Positions 16,282 through 23,632 of a DNA stretch of 64,000 bases are shown one piece after another. The notes beneath the pieces were generated by a model. The model saw only the letters and a list, made by a program, of their open reading frames with translations, made no database searches and was not told the origin of the DNA. Position 1 is the first letter of the stretch; every line of letters begins with the position of its first letter. The DNA is from CBDHFN01 sp965262605 (GTDB lineage Bacteria > Pseudomonadota > Alphaproteobacteria > JASGCL01), in contig CBDHFN010000002.1 in NCBI GenBank assembly GCA_965262605.1, forward strand, positions 248,001 to 312,000, written 5' to 3'. A program made the translations under genes and the position numbers.

Positions 16282-17439
16282 TTAAATTTCCATGCCTTTA
16301 ACTTTATCGGGAATGATATTTTTGGTTTTGGCAGGCGCGGTTAGTGTTTTGAATATCTGTTTGTGCAAATACATAATCGCCATAGCTAACATATCGCCAT
16401 CGAGAGCCAAATATTGCAAGAATAATCGATACGAATTTGCTATTACACCTGCTTTTCTAAGCTCACTATTTTTTAAACCCACCAGTTTATACAATGATTT
16501 AGATTTATTTTTCTTAAATTCCTTGAATTTATCAAAATATTCGCGGGTTTTTTCGTGGTTCGTTAATGGTTTGGCTTCATATAGCGATTTGCATTTTGAT
16601 TTTTCAAGTTTTTTAGTTGAATCGCAAAATTTACCGAGCCGTTTTTCAAGACTTGGTAATGAAAAAGCGCGATCAATGCTAGATGGTTTGATTTTTTTAT
16701 TATGGTTTATATCAGTTATGATTAATCCATTGCCCTTTTTGGATAATTGTAAGCCATAATTATTAAAGCCATCGTGTAAATCTTGCCAATTGGTGCTATT
16801 TGTAATGATTTTTTGCAATTCAGGTTTAATTTCTCGACAATATGAGTAAAGCGATTGTTGCCATGTATTTTTTTCAATGTCATCAGATTTATTTTGCACT
16901 TTAGATTTATTATTTGATGAATCGGTCATGCCATTAGTAATTGTAAATCCATATTGTAATTCAATTTCACGGGTAAGTTTGGCTAGTTTGATAAAATCGT
17001 GCTTAGGTGAAACCAATTTATAATTATCAGGATTTACCCGATTATATGCAATATGAATATGATAATTATCAGTGTTGGCATGGCAAGCGATTATTCGCTG
17101 ATGGCTTTCAAAGCCCAAAGCTTTAGCATATTGATTTTCTATATCATCAATCTGTTCGGGCGTTGGTTTTTCACCCGCGCGGAAAGATACTAATAAATGA
17201 TAAGTTTTATCGGTTTTAGCAGATTTATTTTGCGATTGTGCATAGTTAGCTTCAAGAATATTATTTTGCAGGCTATCAAGCTCATCATTGATATTTTCAT
17301 TAAAACCCGATGAATTAAAATTTTTTGATTTTAGGTAATCTAGTTTTTCGCCATCATCAAGGACATTCGCGATATATCGCGCAAGCCCACCGAAACTGCC
17401 CGTGATATTTGCTTGCTTATCAATCCGTTTAGCTATCAC
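16282..17439 (-). CDS. MOBP-type relaxase (TraI/VirD2-like)
   Basis: Nicks the origin of transfer and stays bound to the 5' end for export through the type IV system. The 385-residue protein has the candidate nucleophile Tyr22 (GGLARYIAN) and the metal-binding motif III HANTDNYHIHIAYNRV with His 120, 127 and 129, as in RP4 TraI. It is shorter than RP4 TraI and has no helicase or primase domain; the primase is a separate gene here. Start and previous stop overlap by four bases. Confidence 0.88.
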   Translation of the reverse strand: MIAKRIDKQANITGSFGGLARYIANVLDDGEKLDYLKSKNFNSSGFNENINDELDSLQNNILEANYAQSQNKSAKTDKTYHLLVSFRAGEKPTPEQIDDIENQYAKALGFESHQRIIACHANTDNYHIHIAYNRVNPDNYKLVSPKHDFIKLAKLTREIELQYGFTITNGMTDSSNNKSKVQNKSDDIEKNTWQQSLYSYCREIKPELQKIITNSTNWQDLHDGFNNYGLQLSKKGNGLIITDINHNKKIKPSSIDRAFSLPSLEKRLGKFCDSTKKLEKSKCKSLYEAKPLTNHEKTREYFDKFKEFKKNKSKSLYKLVGLKNSELRKAGVIANSYRLFLQYLALDGDMLAMAIMYLHKQIFKTLTAPAKTKNIIPDKVKGMEI

Positions 17440-17990
17440 AAGCCCATACCCTTAATTTGAGTTAAATTAGTGTCTTTACCCAATACTTGCTGCTGCATAT
17501 CGGTATAAATTTCCCCCGCGAGGCGAATATTAACTTTGCGTGCGTCCAAAATATTCTGTTTGTCTTTGGTGGTTGGTATTTTATACATATTGACGAATCG
17601 CACCGATTGCGACTTAAAAAATTGTCTTGCGTCATCATTCGGCAAACCATTAATAATGTTTTTCGGATCCTGAAATAAATTTGCGTGATTAATATATTTA
17701 TCAGGTTCATTTTGTATGGTGCGTATTAAATTATTGGTGCTATCAATACTGGCTAATGTTTGTTTTATACTGCTATCAGATATTTTATTTATGCTATAAA
17801 ATTGTAATTCATGCACATTGATTGCCTTTTCGGCAGAGATAATTAAATTTATATCGCGCGTTTTGTTAATCGCCTGTAAAACCTTGACAATTTGCTTTTG
17901 AGCTATTGCTTCGTCTTTGGCAAGATATGAAATTCTTGAATCCTTTTCATCTAAAAGAAATTCTTGCAATTTATTAAGATAACCAGTCAT
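17436..17990 (-). CDS. hypothetical protein in the relaxase operon (184 aa)
   Basis: Starts at the ATG at 17990 (MTGYLNKLQEF); a TTG at 17996 is also in frame. It is predicted largely helical, hydrophilic and without membrane segments. It overlaps the genes before and after, so it is translated with the relaxase and is probably a relaxosome component or mobilisation accessory. Not recognised. Confidence 0.6.
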   Translation of the reverse strand: MTGYLNKLQEFLLDEKDSRISYLAKDEAIAQKQIVKVLQAINKTRDINLIISAEKAINVHELQFYSINKISDSSIKQTLASIDSTNNLIRTIQNEPDKYINHANLFQDPKNIINGLPNDDARQFFKSQSVRFVNMYKIPTTKDKQNILDARKVNIRLAGEIYTDMQQQVLGKDTNLTQIKGMGL

Positions 17991-18255
17991 GCCCAAATTT
18001 TCTAATGGCTAAGGTGGTGTTTAATTTTCTATCTATTATCCATTGTGCGCCTGAAATAATTTTTGCCGACATTAAAGCGTCAGCATCATGAAAAATTTGT
18101 GAACGATGATAAAATTCTGCTTCTGTATCGTTATTTTCTTTTGCCTCGGTTAGCAATGGGATATGATGTTGATTATGCTTCAATTCCTCATCGGTTAAAT
18201 CCCATGGTTGCTTTTGGGGGTGAGTTGCTTCAGATGTAAATTTGCGGTTTAACAT
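17974..18255 (-). CDS. hypothetical protein in the relaxase operon (93 aa)
   Basis: AAAGGA lies six bases before the ATG. The protein is hydrophilic, with PWDLTDEELKHNQ near residue 17 and three His clustered around residues 28-31. The start is 55 bp after the TraJ-like gene. It overlaps the following gene by 17 bases. Not recognised; relaxosome accessory by position. Confidence 0.6.
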   Translation of the reverse strand: MLNRKFTSEATHPQKQPWDLTDEELKHNQHHIPLLTEAKENNDTEAEFYHRSQIFHDADALMSAKIISGAQWIIDRKLNTTLAIRKFGHDWLS

Positions 18256-18310
18256 GATATATCCTTTCGTTGTTTATTAGATGGTTTATAGCATAAATCA
18301 TGCAAATTGT

Positions 18311-18661
18311 CTATTGATTTATTAATTTTGTTATATTGGCGATTAATGATTTAATGTCATTTTGCGTATTTTGTAAATCATTCAAGTATGATTGAATTTC
18401 AGTAATTGTGATGGTTTTGTTTTGATTCAATATAAGCTTAAATATATTACCAATTCGCGCAATGTCAGCATTCATTTTTAACAATTGCTTAATATTGCCA
18501 TCAATAATTTTAAAATCAATCTTTGGGGTTGGTAATGGTTCATTGGCTATTAAACGGCGAATCAATTCTGCACGGGGGATACCATATTCTTTTGCGAGTT
18601 CGGATAAGTGCTTAAATTCTTCGTCAGAGATTCTGACATATAAACGACGAGTTTTTTTCAT
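18311..18661 (-). CDS. TraJ/MobC-like relaxosome protein (ribbon-helix-helix)
   Basis: A 116-residue protein whose N-terminus (RRLYVRISDEEFKHLSELAKEYG) is a ribbon-helix-helix DNA-binding domain, and whose middle (LKMNADIARIGNIFKLIL) matches the MobC-type segment that helps melt the nick site. In RP4 the equivalent TraJ binds an inverted repeat in oriT next to its own gene. The same arrangement may hold here, with a hairpin 38 bp upstream of the start. Confidence 0.75.
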   Translation of the reverse strand: MKKTRRLYVRISDEEFKHLSELAKEYGIPRAELIRRLIANEPLPTPKIDFKIIDGNIKQLLKMNADIARIGNIFKLILNQNKTITITEIQSYLNDLQNTQNDIKSLIANITKLINQ

Positions 18662-18698
18662 TTTAGTTCCAATTTTTTTATAGATTTTAGAATAAATA

Positions 18699-18728
18699 GG
18701 GGAGTGTTATTTTGTTATAACACCCCCC
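18699..18728. other. hairpin: candidate oriT or terminator
   Basis: GGGGAGTGTTAT (18699-18710) and ATAACACCCCCC (18717-18728) pair at 11 of 12 positions. The site is ten bases after the primase stop and 38 bases before the traJ-like start. It could terminate the upstream operon, but the T-run on the minus strand is weak; by analogy with RP4, oriT next to traJ is an alternative. Confidence 0.5.
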
Positions 18729-18738
18729 AAAATATGAT

Positions 18739-20625
18739 TTACATTCCCATTGATTTTTGTGTTGAAAGTGCTAGTTTTAATGGGAATGCACCCGCTAATT
18801 CCTTGGCTAATTCTTGCTTGCCCCGCGCATTAGCTAAATCATTAAAATCAGTTAAACCCTTATCTTTTTCGCCATGCGTAAAATTAGGGGTTTTAAGCGC
18901 AAGATTAAATTCCGTTGCGACTGCTTGCGCTTTTTCAAGCCCAACATTAACCGTCTTTGCATGGTCATTATCGCTTGCAATACAGATATTGGCATTAGGG
19001 TATAAGTGCATGACATTTTGAACGACATTCTTTAAATTACCCGCATCAAAAGCCACCGCAACAGGTTTGCCCGTTGCTTCGTGGATACTTGCACCCGTTG
19101 CGAAGCCCTCGCACACAAATATATTATCATATTTGCGTTCGGTGATTTTTGAGTTTGCTTGCTTATCATCAATTAAAAACATAGTTCCCGTCTTTTGGGC
19201 GTCTTTTAAAAAATATTTATCACCATTTTCATTAATGCGTTGCACCGATCGAATCATGCCGTTTTTATCATACATGGGTATGATAATATCATTTTTTGGG
19301 TATTTATCAGTGCCTTTGTCAATTTTAACGCCGTGCCCTTGAATTTGTTTTTTGTCTAAATATGGGTGTGTATTTTGTTTATTGGCATAAACCTTGCCTT
19401 TGTCGGCGAAAATTGCAAAGGCTTGCTTTGCTGATTTATCATAAATTGCCATGCGTTCATCAGATATGGTTTTTTCAACTACCTGAGCGCGTGGTTCGTT
19501 AATTATCGTGCGTTCTTGCGTTAATGAAAGTTGCCCTGGCGCAATCCATGATAAATTTTCAATACCTTCTTTGTAATTGGTTATTTTGGCAACTGCACCT
19601 TTACTGCCATTATCATGATAAATATAACCCCCAGATTGTTGTGTGCCTTTATCGCCTTCAACAGCGCACCGTGTAAATTTACCAATAACTACTTCTTTTA
19701 TGCTTAAACCTTCTTTTTTAGCAAATTCCATAAATTCGTCTATTGGGTTTATTCGAGATTGTGGTTCGTGTTTAGGGAATTTGACAAAATCAAATTTATC
19801 ATTTTCAGGAACGATAAACCATGATTTTTTTTCTTTGTCAAAGAGCGCGCCTAATTGTTTAGCTTTGTTTTTATCTTGATATGCAACATTGACATATATT
19901 TTATCGATGCGAGCGTGATTTTCATGTTCCATTTCTTTTTTCCATTCTATTACTTGTTTATTGACTTTCAAGAAATCGCTAATAGCAACGCTAGCAAATT
20001 TTTGAAAATCTTGTGTTTTTGTTTTATCTTGGTTTAAGGCTAAATTTGCTATTTTTTCTGCTGATTTATAAGCATTCAAAAAAGCTATTTCGTTAGTAAA
20101 AGCTATTTCGTTAGTATCGGTAAGTTTTAATGTGCCTTTGATATTGCCATTTTTACGGTTAACCATAAATACTGCTAATTCTTGAATTACCCTCATATCT
20201 TTTGCTTCTTGCGAGCCTTTGATAATTGGTAAATTAAGGTCTTTGATTGATTGATTTACCAATTCTTTTGGGTCTTGGTTAAGTAAAACAGGATTATTTA
20301 CATAGGGTTCAATGTCCAAAACTTGCGATGCATTATATACTTCGGCTACAATTTTTTTGGGTTTTACTAATTGCTTGCCATTTTCGGAATCAATCCAATA
20401 ATGGACTTTGACGGGTTTTGCATTTTCCATTATGGACATACCAGCTTTGGCAATTTGGCTTTTAGTAAGCCAGCGCGGGTCTGGTTGATTTTCTAATGAT
20501 AATGCTAAATCATTATAACCCGAAAATTCAATGCCATTAATTGGATTAAATGGTTTGGCAGTAATTTTGCTGAATAATGCGTCATTATTCAAAGCATCTT
20601 GAAATTGTTCTATTAATAAACTCAT
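18739..20625 (-). CDS. ArdC/TraC-type protein: ssDNA-binding domain plus TOPRIM primase
   Basis: A 628-residue conjugative primase-like protein. Residues about 1-150 match the ArdC N-terminal domain (KPKKIVAEVYNASQVLDIEP), which binds single strands and can protect them from restriction; about 235-285 is a DUF5710-like segment (YVNVAYQDKNKAKQLGALFD); 450-590 is a TOPRIM primase core with VCEGFATGASIHEATG, AFDAGNL and ASDND. It would be sent with, or act on, the transferred strand. An exact 18-bp tandem duplication at 20081-20116 repeats the residues TNEIAF. Confidence 0.8.
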   Translation of the reverse strand: MSLLIEQFQDALNNDALFSKITAKPFNPINGIEFSGYNDLALSLENQPDPRWLTKSQIAKAGMSIMENAKPVKVHYWIDSENGKQLVKPKKIVAEVYNASQVLDIEPYVNNPVLLNQDPKELVNQSIKDLNLPIIKGSQEAKDMRVIQELAVFMVNRKNGNIKGTLKLTDTNEIAFTNEIAFLNAYKSAEKIANLALNQDKTKTQDFQKFASVAISDFLKVNKQVIEWKKEMEHENHARIDKIYVNVAYQDKNKAKQLGALFDKEKKSWFIVPENDKFDFVKFPKHEPQSRINPIDEFMEFAKKEGLSIKEVVIGKFTRCAVEGDKGTQQSGGYIYHDNGSKGAVAKITNYKEGIENLSWIAPGQLSLTQERTIINEPRAQVVEKTISDERMAIYDKSAKQAFAIFADKGKVYANKQNTHPYLDKKQIQGHGVKIDKGTDKYPKNDIIIPMYDKNGMIRSVQRINENGDKYFLKDAQKTGTMFLIDDKQANSKITERKYDNIFVCEGFATGASIHEATGKPVAVAFDAGNLKNVVQNVMHLYPNANICIASDNDHAKTVNVGLEKAQAVATEFNLALKTPNFTHGEKDKGLTDFNDLANARGKQELAKELAGAFPLKLALSTQKSMGM

Positions 20626-20651
20626 GATAATTCCTTTGTAATTTGGTTGTG

Positions 20652-20900
20652 TTAAGCTGTAAAAGGCAATGAATCTTGAATATCTGAATATTCAATTGCA
20701 TTTTCATCGTTGGGGTCAAATCCCATAGCTTGCGCAAGTTCGGGGTCAATTTCATGAATAACGCCGACTTCGGCATTATTTAGCAATATTCCCGCTTCTT
20801 CAAATAAGTTGGGTTCAATATTGGGATATGGCATGTTTGCGAATTTCTCAAATTCACTATCATTCATATCGCCCGGATTAATTTGGTTTAAATCAGTCAT
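20652..20900 (-). CDS. very acidic hypothetical protein (82 aa)
   Basis: Starts at the ATG at 20900, seven bases after AAGGA; an ATG at 20906 sits right on that ribosome site. The protein has about 18 acidic residues, one lysine and no arginine, with acidic stretches such as FDPNDENAIEYSDIQD. It lies between virD4 and the primase. Extreme negative charge suits a DNA-mimic antirestriction protein or a secretion-signal-bearing substrate; neither is shown. Not a recognised family. Confidence 0.65.
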   Translation of the reverse strand: MTDLNQINPGDMNDSEFEKFANMPYPNIEPNLFEEAGILLNNAEVGVIHEIDPELAQAMGFDPNDENAIEYSDIQDSLPFTA

Positions 20901-20902
20901 TT

Positions 20903-22672
20903 TCATTCCTTTGGTTGATTTGTTACGATGGTTTGGTTTGTATTATCCTCAATAACGACTTCGTTATCGGTGGTAATGTTTATTACTGATGGCGATGGTA
21001 TTTTTGTGCGTGCATTCCATGCAGGAATTTTATAATAGAATGGTGCGATACCCATAATTGGTTCAGTTTTATTAACCATTATTAAGCATTTACCCGTTTT
21101 TAACTTCAAAACTTGTGCAGGGTCAAGCAATGGGACTTTGTGCAGTGAATATGAAATAGTGGTTGATTTGCCACTTTTTGAGTATGATACAGATTTATTT
21201 TCAAGCTCAATTGTTTGCGTGCCTAATCTATCAGAAATATATTTTGCAGTTTCCATATTATTTGGTGCAAATGCAATCTGAATCCCCGCATTCCCAATTA
21301 TTGACTGATCCTTAGTATAATATTTATATAGGTTTGTTAAATCCTGCACGATAATATAGGGTTTAAGCCCATAACCAGCAATATAACCAATTGCGACATC
21401 AAATATTTCAATTTTACCAATACTTGTAAACTCATCTAGTAATAATAATAGCTTGTGTTTGTAGGGTTTTTTTGCCCCTATACTGAAATCCATGACATTA
21501 CAACGTTTTGCTATAATTAAGCTAATAATAATGCGTAAAATTGGTTTTAATCTGACAATATCGGCAGGGGGGACAATGATATAACAGCTAACGGGCTTAT
21601 CGCCGTCCATAAGCTCATCTATAGTCCAATCCGAAACCTCGGTATTTTTGGCAATAGTTGGTTCAATGAATAGTCCCAATTTAACAGAACCTGAGGAATG
21701 CACGCCAGAACGCTCCTGTTCGGCTTTTGCCAATAGTGCACCAGCCCCCCGTTTGATATTATCATTGATAAAATCATTTTCATGGTCAAATTCCATCATG
21801 TCTTTTAGAATTTGGGTTATACCGCCATCGGAATTATCAGGGTTTATGTAATTATATACATCGGTTAATGATGGCATTCTATTTTCATTTATTTTATATC
21901 TATAGCAACAATGTATTATTGCAGTTGTCATCCAAACCCAGCCACTATTCGCCCAATAATCATTGCCTAAACCCTTGCCGTCAGTATCAACTATCATTAA
22001 GGCGATATTTTGCACATCAGAAAATTCATATGGCGTGCCAAAGCGAATTTCACATAACGGATTGAAACGCGAGCATTCAACCGGATTAGTTGGTTCAAAA
22101 CGCACGATTTTTTGCCTCATTTTTTCGCGGAATCCCGAAGTTAATGAGAAGTTTTCGCCTTTAATATCTAAAACAAAAACAGAGTTTTTATTCCAAGATA
22201 ATAAAGTTGGGATAATTAGGGACACGCCTTTACCCGCACGAGTAGGCGCAAATACAAATATTGGTTCGGGTCCATTATGGTATAAAATTTGTTTTTTAAA
22301 GATTGATTTTTTAATTGCACCCACGACTGCGCCGTCCCATTCGTTGAATCCAATATTTTTTGGATATACGCCAAATTCTAAACCAGAATTTTTTAAGTCG
22401 TTGTATGTTGCCCATCCTGAATCGCCGTGAACTTTGCGATTACCTAATTTAATATTTTGTAATATAACGATATGTATAAAAGGTATTAAATAGGTTAAAA
22501 GGGGGTAATATATAAATTCAGGTATTTTATTCGTTTTAATATATTTTAGTAAATATAAAATATGACTTCGTTCGTTAATATCAAAGCCCTTGCTTAACCA
22601 ATAATAATCTATTGCTAATGTAATTATTGCTATGGCAGATGCAATTATTAATAAATTTATAAATCTAACCAT
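20903..22672 (-). CDS. virD4: VirD4/TraG coupling protein
   Basis: Inner-membrane ATPase that brings the relaxase-DNA complex to the type IV channel. The 589-residue protein has N-terminal membrane segments (about 5-25 and 55-72), the Walker A FAPTRAGKGVS (about 142-152) and Walker B LLLLLDEFTSIG. The start at 22672 (MVRFINLL) is set by GGAG six bases upstream; an in-frame ATG four codons earlier lacks such spacing. Overlaps the virB11 stop by eight bases. Confidence 0.92.
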   Translation of the reverse strand: MVRFINLLIIASAIAIITLAIDYYWLSKGFDINERSHILYLLKYIKTNKIPEFIYYPLLTYLIPFIHIVILQNIKLGNRKVHGDSGWATYNDLKNSGLEFGVYPKNIGFNEWDGAVVGAIKKSIFKKQILYHNGPEPIFVFAPTRAGKGVSLIIPTLLSWNKNSVFVLDIKGENFSLTSGFREKMRQKIVRFEPTNPVECSRFNPLCEIRFGTPYEFSDVQNIALMIVDTDGKGLGNDYWANSGWVWMTTAIIHCCYRYKINENRMPSLTDVYNYINPDNSDGGITQILKDMMEFDHENDFINDNIKRGAGALLAKAEQERSGVHSSGSVKLGLFIEPTIAKNTEVSDWTIDELMDGDKPVSCYIIVPPADIVRLKPILRIIISLIIAKRCNVMDFSIGAKKPYKHKLLLLLDEFTSIGKIEIFDVAIGYIAGYGLKPYIIVQDLTNLYKYYTKDQSIIGNAGIQIAFAPNNMETAKYISDRLGTQTIELENKSVSYSKSGKSTTISYSLHKVPLLDPAQVLKLKTGKCLIMVNKTEPIMGIAPFYYKIPAWNARTKIPSPSVINITTDNEVVIEDNTNQTIVTNQPKE

Positions 22673-23630
22673 TGAAAACTCCATCTTTCATTGCATATTT
22701 CTTAATTTTTGGGTGGTAAATATCCGTGATTTTACGCATGATTTTATTATTCACATCAATTCGTTTGATTTGGATAATCGTATCAACTAATTGAAATAAC
22801 ATATCTTCTATATTAGCTAATTCTTTACCTGAATATTGCATATTTAAAGTAAATTTATTAGGTATTTGCATTGGTGATTCGGCATGTATAGTGCATATAA
22901 AACCCTTATTTCCGGTATTTAAATACGACAAAGCGGGCGCAGTATTAATAGTGCTTATTTCGCCCAAAATTATGTTATCAGGGGAAATTCGGTTGATATG
23001 ATTGGTGATATTTTCCCAAGATTGTAGACCGCCATTTTTAGTAATATCATTGTCGCGCCCCGCAATTAAAGCAGTTGCATGTTCAAATTTATGCAAATCC
23101 ACTTCGGGCGTATCCTCAACCGCCACTATACGCTGATGATTAGGTAGCTCATTAATTAATTTATTGAGTAATGTTGTTTTTCCCGTGTTAGTCGCACCAG
23201 ATATGATGATATTATCACCGCGCGTTATGATATTACGCAAATAAGCTTCTAAATCATTACTCACGCCTAAATCGCACCATGTCAGATTTTTCTTATGCTT
23301 AGTGCGAATGGCGATACTAACGCCATCTTGCACACTTGCCCCAAACATTGCCTCAAAACGATGTCTGAAATAAGGCATTACACACGATAATTTTGGGTTC
23401 ATATCGTTAAAATGCAAACCCGCATTATTCGCTATAATACGGGTAAGCTTTTTTAAGTTTTGAATAGATAAATTTGCATCAGGATATTTTATCTTACCCA
23501 TGCCAATTCGTTCTATAATTATCGTTTGCGGTTCATTAATTATAATTTCATTAATGGTATTATCATTAATATAATTATATATTATATCTAATGATTGTCG
23601 ATAATACGGATTTAAGGATTCATATTGCAT
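22665..23630 (-). CDS. virB11: VirB11 ATPase
   Basis: Hexameric cytoplasmic ATPase of the type IV secretion system, 321 residues. It shows Walker A GATNTGKTT (145-153), the Asp box VEDTPEVDL and the conserved His in CTIHAESP. The residues after Walker B read ILGEISTINTAPALSYLNTG, slightly unusual compared with the common GELRG version. The start follows the cysteine-repeat gene after two bases. Confidence 0.92.
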   Translation of the reverse strand: MQYESLNPYYRQSLDIIYNYINDNTINEIIINEPQTIIIERIGMGKIKYPDANLSIQNLKKLTRIIANNAGLHFNDMNPKLSCVMPYFRHRFEAMFGASVQDGVSIAIRTKHKKNLTWCDLGVSNDLEAYLRNIITRGDNIIISGATNTGKTTLLNKLINELPNHQRIVAVEDTPEVDLHKFEHATALIAGRDNDITKNGGLQSWENITNHINRISPDNIILGEISTINTAPALSYLNTGNKGFICTIHAESPMQIPNKFTLNMQYSGKELANIEDMLFQLVDTIIQIKRIDVNNKIMRKITDIYHPKIKKYAMKDGVFNG

Positions 23631-23632
23631 AT

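Noticed and set aside
22415..22435. ATCCTG-like nick sequences as oriT
   Set aside because: The matches seen (for example near 22418 and 17670) are inside coding genes and lack adjacent inverted repeats.
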